Notes: generated from the sequence alone by a model not told the origin. Numbered from the stretch's first letter, positions 8,728-17,597 are shown. The stretch: DNA of 64,000 nt from Streptomyces sp. NBC_01260 (GCF_036226405.1 NZ_CP108464.1:4216001-4280000); one strand, 5' to 3'. Numbers and translations: made by a program.

Positions 8728-8748
8728 CGCGGGCGCGCGGGGGTGGGG

Positions 8749-10704
8749 TCAGGGCTGCGGGGACGCGATCGCCCTGGCCGCTGCCACCTCCTGGCGCAGC
8801 GGGGCCAGTACGCCCTCCTCGTCGCCGGGGAGTTCGGCGCGCACCTCCACCAGCACTTTGCTCGCCCTGATGCCCGCTGCCAGTTCGCGGAGCTGGTGCC
8901 GCACCTCGGCGACCTCTGCCGGGTCCGGTTCCGGCGCCCCGTGGTTGACGCGGACCCGGGCCGCGGTCGTGGCGTCCACGATGCGTTCCACCGCGACGAC
9001 CAGGGGCCACCACGCGGCGGCCCGGCGGCCGGTCGGAGGCGGTTCCGTCAGGGCGCGCTGGAACTCGGAGCGTACGGACGACAGATCGCGGTAGATGCGG
9101 CGCCGGGCCCGTACCCGTTCCGCCCGGTCACCGGAGGCGTCCGGTTCGAAGGCGTAGGCCACGTAGTCCGCGATGTCCGTCACCGCGTCGGCCAGTCGGT
9201 GGCCGATCCGGGTGTGCCAGCTCTCCGGCCACAGCAGGTATCCGGCCACCAGGACGATGCCGCAGCCGATCAGGCTGTCCAGGAAGCGCGGCCAGACCAG
9301 GTGCACGCCCTGATGGTTCAGCAGGTCGGACAGGAGCAGGATGACCGGGGTGACAGCCGCCGTCTGGAAGGCGTAACCCTTCGCCGTGAACGCCGGGATC
9401 AGCGCGGCGAGCAGCACCATCACCGGCACGTCCCACCAGCCGATCGGCACCTTCGCCAGCACCGGCGCCGCGATGACGAGACCCGCGGCCGTGCCCACCG
9501 AACGCAGCACGGCGCGGGAGAACACCGAGCCGAAGTCGGGCTTGAGGACGAAGGTGACGGTCAGCGCCACCCAGTAGGAGCGCGGCACGTCGACCAGTGA
9601 GGTCAGCGACTGGGCCAGCCCGATGCAGAGCGCGAGACGCAGCCCGTACCGCCACGAGGGCCCGGACAGCAGCACGTTGCGGGTGGCGCGCCGCACACGT
9701 ACACCCAGCGCGGCGGGCCGTCCGAGCCGGTCGTCGACGTTGTACGGATCGGGTTCGGCCTTGTGGACGACCGCGGCGGCGTGCCGCAGGGCACTGTCCA
9801 CGGCCAGGGTGGCGGGCGAGTCCGGTGCGGGCAGGGCGGGTTCGGCGCCGCCGGTGCGGCTCTCCTCGATGTCGTCGGCCAGCTTCCGCACCGCGGCCGG
9901 GATCTCGGGAGGCAGCGGACGCCGCCGCAGGTGCACCGCCGGGGCCGCCTCGACCAGCGGGATGATGACGTTGAGCTGCGACAGCATCCGCACCATGGCG
10001 CCGCTGCGGCCGTGGTAGCGGGCGCGGCGGGCGAGGACCAGGTCGTAGGAGGTGTTGAGGGAGTGGGTGACGGCCTGCCGCTTCTCCTCGTAGGCGTCGG
10101 TGCCGGCTGCGGCGAGCAGATCGGCGACCGTGCAGTACGTCCCGGCGACCGAGACGCGTTCCGGCAGTTTCCGCCGCAGCGGCCAGGCCAGCAGGGTCAG
10201 GGCGAGGACGAACAGTCCGCCGAGCGTCAGCAGCAGCGGCGCCACCCACCAGGGGTCCGGCATCGGGAGCCCGGCGCCCACCACCGAGTTGAGCAGGAGC
10301 AGCAGCCCCGACACGGAGGCCACGGCGCCGATCGTCGACATCATGCCGGAGACGAGCCCGATGACCGTGAGCACGGCGACGGCGCCCCAGCCGGTCCCGT
10401 GCACGAGCGTGCCGATCATGATGCCGAGCGCGCCGAACAACTGCGGCACGGCGATGTTGAGGATGCGCATCCGGTACGCGTCGGCGGTGTCGCCGATCAC
10501 GCCGGAGAGCGCGCCCATGGAGACCAGCGCCCCGTACACCGGCCGGTCGACGGCGAATCCGGCGGCGAGCGGCGCGGCCAGGGCGACGGACGCGCGGGCG
10601 ACGGCGGCCCAGGGGACGGGGGTGGGCTGCGGGCGCAGTCCGTACCGGAGCCAGACGGGCGGCATCCCCCGCCGCGGTGCCGCGGCGGAACCGGTGCCTG
10701 ACAA
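8749..10704 (-). CDS. FUSC-family inner-membrane protein (aromatic acid exporter-like)
   Basis: A 651-residue membrane protein with the two-module architecture of the FUSC/YccS/AaeB group. The N-terminal hydrophobic module (about residues 35-190) carries VYGALVSMGALSGVIGDTA. A soluble stretch follows (200-330). The second hydrophobic module (about 350-500) carries DVPRSYWVALTVTFVLKPDFG and ends with LVAGYLLWPES, the family hallmark. A cytoplasmic helical C-terminus follows (YRDLSSVRSEFQRALTEPP). Members are proposed to export hydroxylated aromatic acids or act in envelope maintenance. The next gene upstream on the strand is unrelated and short. Confidence 0.85.
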   Translation of the reverse strand: MSGTGSAAAPRRGMPPVWLRYGLRPQPTPVPWAAVARASVALAAPLAAGFAVDRPVYGALVSMGALSGVIGDTADAYRMRILNIAVPQLFGALGIMIGTLVHGTGWGAVAVLTVIGLVSGMMSTIGAVASVSGLLLLLNSVVGAGLPMPDPWWVAPLLLTLGGLFVLALTLLAWPLRRKLPERVSVAGTYCTVADLLAAAGTDAYEEKRQAVTHSLNTSYDLVLARRARYHGRSGAMVRMLSQLNVIIPLVEAAPAVHLRRRPLPPEIPAAVRKLADDIEESRTGGAEPALPAPDSPATLAVDSALRHAAAVVHKAEPDPYNVDDRLGRPAALGVRVRRATRNVLLSGPSWRYGLRLALCIGLAQSLTSLVDVPRSYWVALTVTFVLKPDFGSVFSRAVLRSVGTAAGLVIAAPVLAKVPIGWWDVPVMVLLAALIPAFTAKGYAFQTAAVTPVILLLSDLLNHQGVHLVWPRFLDSLIGCGIVLVAGYLLWPESWHTRIGHRLADAVTDIADYVAYAFEPDASGDRAERVRARRRIYRDLSSVRSEFQRALTEPPPTGRRAAAWWPLVVAVERIVDATTAARVRVNHGAPEPDPAEVAEVRHQLRELAAGIRASKVLVEVRAELPGDEEGVLAPLRQEVAAARAIASPQP

Positions 10705-10729
10705 TGCGTCCCCCTCCGGTGTTCAGCGG

Positions 10730-10981
10730 TCAGCCGCGGTATCCCTCGACCTCGTCGGCCGGGCGGACCCGGGCCTGTGACGGGTCCTCCCCGAACTCAC
10801 TCAGTGCGCGGCGCTGCCGCAGCAGGTCCCAGCACTGGTCGAGCCGGACCTCCACCGTACGCAGTCGCTTCTGCTCCTCGGCGGTGAGGCCCGGGTCCCG
10901 GCCGCCGCGGTCGCGCAGGGTGCGCTCCTCCGCGACGAGCCCGTCGATGCCGCCGATGATGTCGTGCTCCTGGTCGTCCAT
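10730..10981 (-). CDS. DUF2630 family small protein
   Basis: An 83-residue, charged, mostly helical protein. MDDQEHDIIGGIDGLVAEER at the start and LDQCWDLLRQRRALSEFG, then VRPADEVEGY, at the end match DUF2630, a short actinobacterial family of unknown function. The sequence suggests a helical hairpin with no signal peptide. It lies 25 bp upstream of the FUSC gene on the same strand and may be co-transcribed with it. Confidence 0.85.
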   Translation of the reverse strand: MDDQEHDIIGGIDGLVAEERTLRDRGGRDPGLTAEEQKRLRTVEVRLDQCWDLLRQRRALSEFGEDPSQARVRPADEVEGYRG

Positions 10982-11030
10982 GACGTCTTCGTTCCTCTCG
11001 GTGAGCTTGGAGATGTCCTTGTGGCGCGGT

Positions 11031-11990
11031 TCAGCGGCGGCCGTGGTTGCGCAGCACGATGACGGTCTTGCCGCGGGCCCCGCCGGTCCGGTTGCGGTCC
11101 AGGGCCTGCGGGGCCTTCTCCAGCGGGAGTTCGACGTCGATGGGGACGCGCAGCACGCCCTCCGCGGCGCCCGCGGCCAGGACGTCCAGCAGGACGGGGC
11201 TCGGGTCGAGCCGGAAGTCGATGCCGCGCACGCCCTCGGGGAGCGCCGCCCCGGCCGCGACGCCGCGGGTGCTGAGCGCGATACCGCCGGGCCGGACCGT
11301 CGAGGCGTGGGCCGCGAACGCCTCCGGGGTGCCGGAGACCAGATCGGCCAGCGCGTCGATGCCGTCCGGGCAGACCGCCCGCACCGAGTCGGCCGTCGGG
11401 CCCCGGGTGGTGTCGACCGTGGCGGCGGCTCCCAACGACCCCATCCTGGACCGCTCGTCGCCGCGCACCGCCGCGATCACGCGCACGTCCCGGGCCCTGG
11501 CGAGCTGGGTCAGACAGCTGCCGACGCCGCCCGCCGCGCCGATGATCAGCAGGCTCTCGTGGCCGCGGAGCACCGCCGTCTCCAGGATCTGCGCGGCCGC
11601 CATCCCGGCGGACGGCAGCGCGGCCGCGATCCGGGCGTCCAGGCCGCGCGGGACGAGGGTGATGGCGGCGTCCTGCGGGACGCAGACGTAGTCGCAGTAC
11701 GTACCGGCGCCGACCGGCGGGCCGGCCCGGCCGAAGACCTTGTCACCGACCCGGAAGCGGTTGTCGCCGCCGCCGATCATGTCCACCCGGCCCGCGAAGT
11801 CCACGCCGACGACCAGCGGGAACACATGCGGGACCTGTCCGTCCAGGGAGCCCTCGGCCGTCTGCCAGTCGTAGGGGTTGAGGGAGGCGTACTCGACCCT
11901 CACCCGTACCTCGCCGGATGCCGGTTCCGGCTTGGGGACCTCGACCAGTGCGGGGTCGGCCCGGAATGCGCCGACGGCGATGGCTCGCAT
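11031..11990 (-). CDS. Zinc-independent MDR-family NAD(P)H quinone oxidoreductase-like protein
   Basis: A 319-residue medium-chain dehydrogenase/reductase. The GroES-like N-terminus (residues 5-110: NPYDWQTAEG, VVGVDFAGRV, FRVGDKVFGR) precedes a Rossmann domain with GAAGGVGSCLTQLARA (about 150-165) for NADP(H). The zinc ligands of alcohol dehydrogenases are absent, placing it with quinone oxidoreductase/crotonase-like reductases. It is cytoplasmic with unknown substrate, and about 50 bp upstream (on the minus strand) of the DUF2630 gene. Confidence 0.85.
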   Translation of the reverse strand: MRAIAVGAFRADPALVEVPKPEPASGEVRVRVEYASLNPYDWQTAEGSLDGQVPHVFPLVVGVDFAGRVDMIGGGDNRFRVGDKVFGRAGPPVGAGTYCDYVCVPQDAAITLVPRGLDARIAAALPSAGMAAAQILETAVLRGHESLLIIGAAGGVGSCLTQLARARDVRVIAAVRGDERSRMGSLGAAATVDTTRGPTADSVRAVCPDGIDALADLVSGTPEAFAAHASTVRPGGIALSTRGVAAGAALPEGVRGIDFRLDPSPVLLDVLAAGAAEGVLRVPIDVELPLEKAPQALDRNRTGGARGKTVIVLRNHGRR

Positions 11991-12084
11991 ATGGAAGACC
12001 TCCCAGTAGCCCCGGCCAGTGCACGCAATCCACTCTTCCCCGGCCCGCCCGCGCGCGCACGTCGGCGCCCGCGGGACGCATCCG

Positions 12085-12981
12085 TCACGCGTCGGGCGTC
12101 GGTACCGGCAGCACCCGCTGGGCCCAGATCCGGGCCGCCACCGCGCACACCGCCAGGGCCAGTCCGGTACCGAAGACGATCCACACCGTCGTGCGCAGGG
12201 ACGCCGTCAGCGCGTCGTAGACCGCGGCCGCCCCGTCGGTCTCGTTGCCCGGCACCTCGGCCAGCACCCGGTTGCGGGCGAGGGCGATCACCCCGCGCAG
12301 CAGCAGCGCGCCGGCCGCGAAGCCGGTTCCGGCGACGGCGGTGGCGGCCAGCGCGGCGAGCGCGGAGCCCCGGCGGCCGGGCCCGCCGCGCACCCAGGCA
12401 ACGGCCACGGCCAGCAGGGCGAACACCAGCGTGCCGACGGCCGGCCAGATACTCGCGGCCCGCAGCCACCGGAAGCTCTGGCGCAGCTGGTCGGCCCGGT
12501 CCGCGGAGACGATCTGGATGTCGGTGTGCTCGATGGGGATGCGGTCGGCGAACGGCACCCCGTTGTCCAGCAGGTTCTGCTTCACCTGTTCCGTCACGGG
12601 CGCCAGGTCGATGGTGACGCTCTTGCCGCTCCCGCCGTCCAGCGCGGCGGTGACGGCCTCGTGGGCGGTGCGGTTGGCGGCGGTCCAGGCGGCCCGGAAG
12701 GCATCGGTGGTGGTGAAGGACTCCACGGCCTGGTGCAGGAAGCCGCGCACGGTGTCCGTGAGCGGACCGACGTCGATCTGCTTCATCGCCTCGTCGGTGA
12801 TCAGGTCGGCCACGGTCTTCTGCACAGCGGGATCGGAGGCGAGCGGTGCCACGGCGGCGACGTAGCGGTCCGTGTTGTCGATCTCCAGATCGACCCAGGC
12901 GGAGAGCGCGCTCAGCGGCACCAGAACGGCGAGGAGCACCAGAAGTGCCGCCGAGAGCGCCGTGGAGAAGAAGGTCCGCAC
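12085..12981 (-). CDS. Uncharacterised four-helix membrane protein with extracytoplasmic domain
   Basis: About 298 residues if translation starts at the GTG at 12981 just before the first membrane segment (FFSTALSAALLVLLAVLVP). An external domain follows (about 30-180: DNTDRYVAAVAPLASDPAVQ, then two conserved-looking helices), then three more membrane segments (WPAVGTLVFALLAVAVAW; ALAALAATAVAGTGFAAG; VWIVFGTGLALAVCAVAA). Similar proteins are widespread in Streptomyces without assigned function. The start is uncertain because no strong ribosome site precedes 12981, and the frame is open upstream across the divergent gene. Confidence 0.7.
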   Translation of the reverse strand: MRTFFSTALSAALLVLLAVLVPLSALSAWVDLEIDNTDRYVAAVAPLASDPAVQKTVADLITDEAMKQIDVGPLTDTVRGFLHQAVESFTTTDAFRAAWTAANRTAHEAVTAALDGGSGKSVTIDLAPVTEQVKQNLLDNGVPFADRIPIEHTDIQIVSADRADQLRQSFRWLRAASIWPAVGTLVFALLAVAVAWVRGGPGRRGSALAALAATAVAGTGFAAGALLLRGVIALARNRVLAEVPGNETDGAAAVYDALTASLRTTVWIVFGTGLALAVCAVAARIWAQRVLPVPTPDA

Positions 12982-13101
12982 CTCACCAGGGAATCCCGGA
13001 TGGGCCGGGAGCGCTCCGGGCCGTGCGCCATTCGAGTTGCCGGGCGGCGCGAGCAGGTGTGCGCTGGAGGGAAGAGGGGGCGACGGAAGGAGCTTCCCGC
13101 C

Positions 13102-13500
13102 ATGGCCGCACATGCTTCGGTGCAGGCACACGGAACGCGCGCGCCCGCACAGCGTCACTCCATCCTCAGCTGGGCGCTGCCCGTCACGCTCGGGGTGATC
13201 CTCGGCTGGTACGCGACGTCCATCGTCCGGGGCGGCGGAGTGCTCACGGGCGGGCAGCTCGCCCTCGGACTGATCTCGGGCGCCGTCCTCGCGGTGCTCT
13301 GCTTCGGCCTGGGCCGGATGCAGAAGCGGCTGCCGCGCGAGCTGCGGGCGGCTGCCTACGGCGCGCTGTTCGGCGGCTCGATCGGCTTCCTGTACAGCCT
13401 GTCGGACAAGAGCGTGCTCGCGGCCTCGGTGCTGGGCCTGCTGACCGGGGCGGCCATGCTGGTAGCCGCGTTCTACGTCTTCTACACGCACGAGAACTGA
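13102..13500 (+). CDS. Small four-helix membrane protein
   Basis: A 132-residue protein with four hydrophobic segments (ILSWALPVTLGVILGWYA, LALGLISGAVLAVLCFGL, AAYGALFGGSIGFLYSL, ASVLGLLTGAAMLVAAFYVF) and a positively charged turn after the second (GRMQKRLPREL). The ATG follows GAAGGAG with good spacing. It diverges from the preceding membrane protein gene. I do not recognise the family; similar small proteins occur throughout Streptomyces. Confidence 0.75.
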   Translation: MAAHASVQAHGTRAPAQRHSILSWALPVTLGVILGWYATSIVRGGGVLTGGQLALGLISGAVLAVLCFGLGRMQKRLPRELRAAAYGALFGGSIGFLYSLSDKSVLAASVLGLLTGAAMLVAAFYVFYTHEN

Positions 13501-13537
13501 GCACCTCGGCCCCGGTGCGCATCCCTCCGTGAGCCAT

Positions 13538-13570
13538 CCTTGACCTTCTCCGCGGGGGAAGGCCAAGGAT
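13538..13570 (+). promoter_or_regulatory. MerR-type promoter with 19-bp spacer and operator dyad
   Basis: -35 TTGACC (13540-13545) and -10 AAGGAT (13565-13570) are separated by 19 bp, the overlong spacer typical of MerR-regulated promoters. An imperfect dyad CCTTGACCTTC ... GGAAGGCCAAGG spans the spacer and resembles CueR/SoxR-class operators. The next gene, 28 bases downstream, encodes a MerR domain, so autoregulation by DNA untwisting is the simplest reading. Confidence 0.75.
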
Positions 13571-13597
13571 CGGCGTGCCGGGCGAGCACCGCCCGGT

Positions 13598-14737
13598 ATG
13601 AGGAGGCACGAGGTGACGGACGACGGGCAGGGGCGGCCGCCCGAAGCGGCGCTGATGACGATCGGGGCGTTCGCCCGGCTGTCCCGGCTGTCCGCGAAGA
13701 CGCTGCGCCGATACGACGAGCTCGGTCTGCTGCGGCCCGCTCTGGTCGACCCGGTGAACGGCTACCGGTACTACGGCCGGGCGCAGGCGCGGACGGCCAG
13801 GCTGGTGGCCTGGCTCCGCCGGATCGGCATGCCGCTCGCCCGGATCACGGAGGTGATCGCGCTGGACGCCGGCGCGGCCGCCACGGCGATCCGGGGGTAC
13901 TGGGCGCAGGTCGAGGCCGAGACAGCGGTCCGCCGGGACCTCGCCACCTTCCTCATCGACCAGCTGTCGACGGAGGAAGCCATGACACAGGTGGGAACGC
14001 TCGGAATCCGGTACGCGGCACGCACCGACATCGGTGCGGTGCGGGAGACCAACCAGGACGCGGCGTACGCCGGAGCCCGGCTGCTCGCGGTCGCCGACGG
14101 GTTCGGCGAGGGCGGCGCGGGGGCGAGCACGGCGGCGATCGACGCCCTGAAACCGGTGGTGCGGGCGGCGGTGCCGGCCGCGGAGCTGCTGAACATCCTG
14201 CACGACGCGGCGGAGCGGGCCGCGCGAGCGGTGCGGGACGCGGTGGCGGGGAGCGGGGCGCCCGACGAGTCGGGGACCACGCTGACCGCGATGGTGTGGA
14301 CGGGTGCGCGGCTGGGGCTCGTGCACATCGGGGACTCGCGGGCGTATCTGCTGCGCGGGGGCGAACTGTTCCGGATCACGCACGACCACAGCCTGGTCCA
14401 GTCGATGATCGACGACGGCTCGCTCACCGAGGAGGAGGCCGCCTCGCACCCACAGCGGGCGCTGCTGCTCAAGGCGCTGTCGGGCGGCGGCCAGGACGGC
14501 TCCGGGCCGGCCGAGGGCTCCGGTCCCGACCTGGGGGTGCGGGACGCCCGTGCCGGTGACCGCTATCTGCTCTGCTCGGACGGGCTCTCGGCGGTCGTCG
14601 ACGGCAGGGAACTGGCCGGCGTGCTCGCCGCGGCGGACGGCCCCGGCACGGCTGTGCGCGAGCTGGTCGCGCTGGCCGGTGCGGCGGGCACCCCCGACAA
14701 CGTGGCCTGTGCGGTGGCGGACGTCGTGGCGCTGTGA
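13598..14737 (+). CDS. MerR transcription regulator fused to a PP2C protein phosphatase
   Basis: A 379-residue fusion. Residues 18-90 are a MerR winged helix (MTIGAFARLSRLSAKTLRRYDELGLL, VNGYRYYGRAQ) and 90-125 its dimerisation helix. Residues 135-379 are a PP2C/PPM phosphatase: RETNQDAAY, VADGFGEGGAG (metal-binding Asp-Gly), SGTTLTAMV, HIGDSRAYLLRGG, THDHSLVQ, LLCSDGLSAVVD and PDNVACAV are all in family order. The metal-binding aspartates look intact. In place of the usual small-ligand sensing C-terminus, the DNA-binding module carries an enzyme, which suggests that phosphorylation state or metal could gate transcription. It stands alone behind a MerR-type promoter and before a terminator. 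Confidence 0.88.
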   Translation: MRRHEVTDDGQGRPPEAALMTIGAFARLSRLSAKTLRRYDELGLLRPALVDPVNGYRYYGRAQARTARLVAWLRRIGMPLARITEVIALDAGAAATAIRGYWAQVEAETAVRRDLATFLIDQLSTEEAMTQVGTLGIRYAARTDIGAVRETNQDAAYAGARLLAVADGFGEGGAGASTAAIDALKPVVRAAVPAAELLNILHDAAERAARAVRDAVAGSGAPDESGTTLTAMVWTGARLGLVHIGDSRAYLLRGGELFRITHDHSLVQSMIDDGSLTEEEAASHPQRALLLKALSGGGQDGSGPAEGSGPDLGVRDARAGDRYLLCSDGLSAVVDGRELAGVLAAADGPGTAVRELVALAGAAGTPDNVACAVADVVAL

Positions 14738-14743
14738 CGGCAC

Positions 14744-14786
14744 GGGGCGGGCCCGCGCGATCGTGCTGAACGCGCGGGCCCGCCCC
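14744..14786. terminator. Bidirectional terminator between the MerR-PP2C and universal stress genes
   Basis: Perfect 16-bp arms GGGGCGGGCCCGCGCG (14744-14759) and complement (14771-14786), with an 11-base loop, between two convergent genes. Confidence 0.8.
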
Positions 14787-14807
14787 CTGCTCGTGTCGCG
14801 TCGGGCG

Positions 14808-15230
14808 TCAGCCGCGCACCACCGTCACCGGGCACGGCGCGTGCTGGGTGACGTGGAGGCTGACCGAGCCGAGCAGGGTGGCCTTGAAGCCGCTGTATCC
14901 GCGCGCGCCCACGACCAGCAGACTCGCGCCCTTGGCCCGGTCCAGCAGGGACTGCGCCGGGTTGCCGATCACCACGACCTTGCTGACCGCTGCGGCACCC
15001 ACCGCGCCGAGGGCCTCCTCCAGCGCCTCGGTGAGCGACACGGTGGCCAGGGCCTGCGGGTCGAAGTCCTCCGGCAGGCCCGGCATCATGGACGCCCAGC
15101 TGGTGGAGGGGTACTCCCAGCTGTTGACGGCCTCGACCGTGTCACCGGTCAGCTCTGCCTGGCGTACGGCCCAGTGCAGTGCCTTGATCGACGACTCGGA
15201 GCCGTCAACGCCCACCACGATCCTGCCCAT
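14808..15230 (-). CDS. Universal stress protein (UspA family)
   Basis: A 140-residue single-domain Usp. It opens with IVVGVDGSESSIKALHWA (ATP-binding Asp) and ends with VVGARGYSGFKATLLGSVS followed by CPVTVVR, which fits the G-2x-G-9x-G(S/T) nucleotide-binding pattern, so it is of the ATP-binding type. Such proteins accumulate in stress or stationary phase. It is a single gene ending at a bidirectional terminator. Confidence 0.95.
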   Translation of the reverse strand: MGRIVVGVDGSESSIKALHWAVRQAELTGDTVEAVNSWEYPSTSWASMMPGLPEDFDPQALATVSLTEALEEALGAVGAAAVSKVVVIGNPAQSLLDRAKGASLLVVGARGYSGFKATLLGSVSLHVTQHAPCPVTVVRG

Positions 15231-15345
15231 CTCTGCCTCCAGCTCGGTTCGGCACGGTTGCAGGGGTGCGCCGTGCGGATTCCCGGCGACGCGCCCTCCC
15301 GCCCAACTCTAATCAAATCGGACGAAAGCGCGGCGCCCGGGTCGG

Positions 15346-15999
15346 TCAGGTCTGCCGGAGGCCGGCCAGTTGCTCCTCGAACGGGACCACCTCGTCGTCC
15401 AGGCCGAGGGCCCTGGACGCCCCGGAGACGGCCCGGCCGCCGGTGATCGCGCTCGCCAGCTCACCGCCCGCGCGCCGGATCCTTGCCGGCAGTCCGTCGG
15501 TGTACCCGTCGCCCGACGCACCCCAGTCCTCCGACGCCGCGTACACCGACGTCGGCAGCGTGACGGCCCGCAGGTAGCCGAAGAGCGGGCGCATCGCGTG
15601 CTCCAGCACCAGCGAGTGCCGGGCGGTCCCGCCGGTCGCCGCGACGACGACGGGCTTACCGGTCAGCGCGGTGTTCTCGACGAGGTCGAAGAACGACTTG
15701 AACAGCCCGCTGTACGAGGCGGTGAAGACCGGGCTGACGGCGATCAGCCCGTCCGACTCCGTCACCGCCGCGATCGCTTCCTCCAGCGTGGCCGAGGGGA
15801 ACCCGGTCACCAGGTGGTTGGCGATGTCGACGGCCAGGTCGCGCAGCTCGATCACCCGGATCTCGACCGGGCGGTCCTGCTCGGCGTCCAGCCGGTCCCG
15901 GGCGGCCCCGGCCAGCCGGTCGGCCAGCAGCCTGGTCGACGAGGGGCGGCTCAGCCCGGCCGAGACGGCGACGATCCTCAGTGGTTCGGTGGCGAACAC
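15346..15999 (-). CDS. NADPH-dependent FMN reductase (SsuE-like flavodoxin fold)
   Basis: A 217-residue flavodoxin-like protein. IVAVSAGLSRPSSTRLLADRL at the start is the FMN phosphate-binding loop, and SPVFTASYSGLFKSFFDLV is the family segment that contacts the isoalloxazine ring. The GTG start is 4 bp after the stop of the upstream LLM oxidoreductase gene, so the two form an operon. The pairing suggests that this reductase supplies reduced FMN to the two-component flavin monooxygenase next door. Confidence 0.88.
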   Translation of the reverse strand: MFATEPLRIVAVSAGLSRPSSTRLLADRLAGAARDRLDAEQDRPVEIRVIELRDLAVDIANHLVTGFPSATLEEAIAAVTESDGLIAVSPVFTASYSGLFKSFFDLVENTALTGKPVVVAATGGTARHSLVLEHAMRPLFGYLRAVTLPTSVYAASEDWGASGDGYTDGLPARIRRAGGELASAITGGRAVSGASRALGLDDEVVPFEEQLAGLRQT

Positions 16000-16003
16000 G
16001 GTG

Positions 16004-17089
16004 TCAGCTCTCCTTCGCGTTGGCGGCGACGACGGCCGGGTGCAGGGGCGCGGACTCGGGGACCCCGGCCGGCCGCAGGGCGGCGAACTCCTTGCGCAGC
16101 ACCGGTATGACCTCCTCGCCGAGGATGTCGAGCTGCTCCAGGACGGTCTTCAGCGGCAGCCCCGCGTGGTCCATCAGGAACAGCTGGCGCTGGTAGTCGC
16201 CGACGGCGTCCCGGAAGGACAGCGTCCGCTCGATGACCTCCTGCGGGGAGCCCACGGTCAGCGGGGTCTGCTGGGTGAAGTCCTCCATCGAGGGGCCGTG
16301 CCCGTAGACCGGTGCGTTGTCGAAGTACGGGCGGAACTCCCGTACCGCGTCCTGCGAGTTCTTCCGCATGAACACCTGGCCGCCGAGGCCCACGATGGCC
16401 TGCTCGGCGGTGCCGTGCCCGTAGTGCGCGTACCGCTGCCGGTAGAGGCTCACCATCTTCTTCGTGTGCTCGATGGGCCAGAAGATGTTGTTGTGGAAGA
16501 AGCCGTCGCCGTAGTACGCGGCCTGCTCGGCGATCTCCGGGGAGCGGATGGAGCCGTGCCAGACGAACGGCGGGACGCCGTCCAGCGGGCGCGGGGTCGC
16601 GGTGAAGGACTGGAGCGGCGTACGGAACGTGCCCTCCCAGTCGACGACCTCCTCGCGCCACAGCTTGTGCAGCAGGGCGTAGTTCTCGATGGCAAGCGGC
16701 ATGCCCTGGCGGATGTCCTTGCCGAACCAGGGGTAGACGGGGCCGGTGTTGCCGCGGCCCATCATCAGGTCGACGCGGCCGTCGGCGAGGTGCTGGAGCG
16801 TGGCGTAGTCCTCGGCGATCTTCACCGGGTCGTTGGTGGTGATCAGCGTCGTGGACGTGGACAGGATCAGGTTCTCGGTGCGGGCGGCGATGTAGCCGAG
16901 GGTGGTCGTGGGCGAGGACGGGACGAACGGCGGGTTGTGGTGCTCGCCGGTCGCGAAGACGTCGAGGCCGACCTCCTCCGCCTTCTGCGCGATGGCGATC
17001 GTGGCCTTGATCCGCTCGTGCTCGCTCGGCGTCCTGCCGGTCGTCGGGTCGGTGGTGACATCCCCGACGGTGAAGATCCCGAACTGCAT
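16004..17089 (-). CDS. LLM-class flavin-dependent oxidoreductase (luciferase-like)
   Basis: A 361-residue bacterial luciferase-like TIM barrel. MQFGIFTVGDVTTDPTTGRT begins the first strand, FATGEHHNPPFVPSSP is the family active-site region, and GRVDLMMGRGNTGPVYPWFG and PFVWHGSIRSPEIAEQAA are further barrel motifs. It uses reduced FMN made by the downstream reductase gene to oxidise an unknown substrate (typically sulfonates, alkanes or xenobiotics). ATG at 17089, with GGAGG 10 bases upstream. An AT-rich divergent promoter region lies between it and the small membrane protein gene. Confidence 0.9.
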   Translation of the reverse strand: MQFGIFTVGDVTTDPTTGRTPSEHERIKATIAIAQKAEEVGLDVFATGEHHNPPFVPSSPTTTLGYIAARTENLILSTSTTLITTNDPVKIAEDYATLQHLADGRVDLMMGRGNTGPVYPWFGKDIRQGMPLAIENYALLHKLWREEVVDWEGTFRTPLQSFTATPRPLDGVPPFVWHGSIRSPEIAEQAAYYGDGFFHNNIFWPIEHTKKMVSLYRQRYAHYGHGTAEQAIVGLGGQVFMRKNSQDAVREFRPYFDNAPVYGHGPSMEDFTQQTPLTVGSPQEVIERTLSFRDAVGDYQRQLFLMDHAGLPLKTVLEQLDILGEEVIPVLRKEFAALRPAGVPESAPLHPAVVAANAKES

Positions 17090-17100
17090 GGCGCCCGCCT

Positions 17101-17140
17101 CCAATATTGTTGAACATTGAACTATGTGAACACACCCTAC
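17101..17140. promoter_or_regulatory. AT-rich divergent promoter with GTTCAA repeats
   Basis: The minus strand reads GTTCACA, GTTCAAT and GTTCAAC in succession within 25 bases, in the only AT-rich part of the 156-bp gap before the LLM oxidoreductase. One -35/-10 reading is TTGTAG-17-CAATGT. The repeats may bind a regulator; the regulator gene is not adjacent. Confidence 0.35.
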
Positions 17141-17245
17141 AACGGAGTACCCCCTCTCTCTATTCCACGAGGCCGTCCGGCGCCGGGTCTGGGTACGCTG
17201 AACGGCTACGGAGGCCGCCCGGGCCCCGCGTCGACGGAGGCAGAC

Positions 17246-17443
17246 ATGAGCGGGACCGGCCCCGCGCGAGACGGCGGCGCGCCGCGGCCCGCGCGCGAGA
17301 CGGACCGCGACTACGGCGGCGGCAGCGAGGCCTGGAAGGAACGCGGCGTCGCCCTGCGCGTCTTCATCTACGTCTTCGCCACGCACCTGTTCGCGGGCTT
17401 CGTCTGGATTCTGTTCTACGTGGGCGAACACGCCAAGAAATGA
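17246..17443 (+). CDS. Small single-helix membrane protein (DUF6126-like)
   Basis: A 65-residue protein with a charged N-terminal half (ARETDRDYGGGSEAWKERG) and one C-terminal membrane helix (LRVFIYVFATHLFAGFVWILFYVG). It resembles DUF6126, a Streptomyces family of unknown function. The ATG is chosen because it follows GGAGG at 17236-17240; upstream in-frame codons lie in the promoter region. Confidence 0.7.
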   Translation: MSGTGPARDGGAPRPARETDRDYGGGSEAWKERGVALRVFIYVFATHLFAGFVWILFYVGEHAKK

Positions 17444-17597
17444 GCGACCCGGCGGGGATCAGGCCGCCGGGCCGCCGGGCTCCTCGGTGTGCGGGCTCCG
17501 CCCGCCGAGCAGGCGCTCCCGGCCCCACGCCCCGAGCGGGCTCAGTGCCTCGTTGAATGTGCCGTGCCGTGGGGCCGGGGCGCGCTACCATCCCCGC

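Noticed and set aside
16004..17443. The LLM oxidoreductase and FMN reductase as part of a secondary-metabolite cluster
   Set aside because: No synthase, synthetase, cyclase or regulatory core of a biosynthetic cluster is near; the two genes form a self-contained redox pair.
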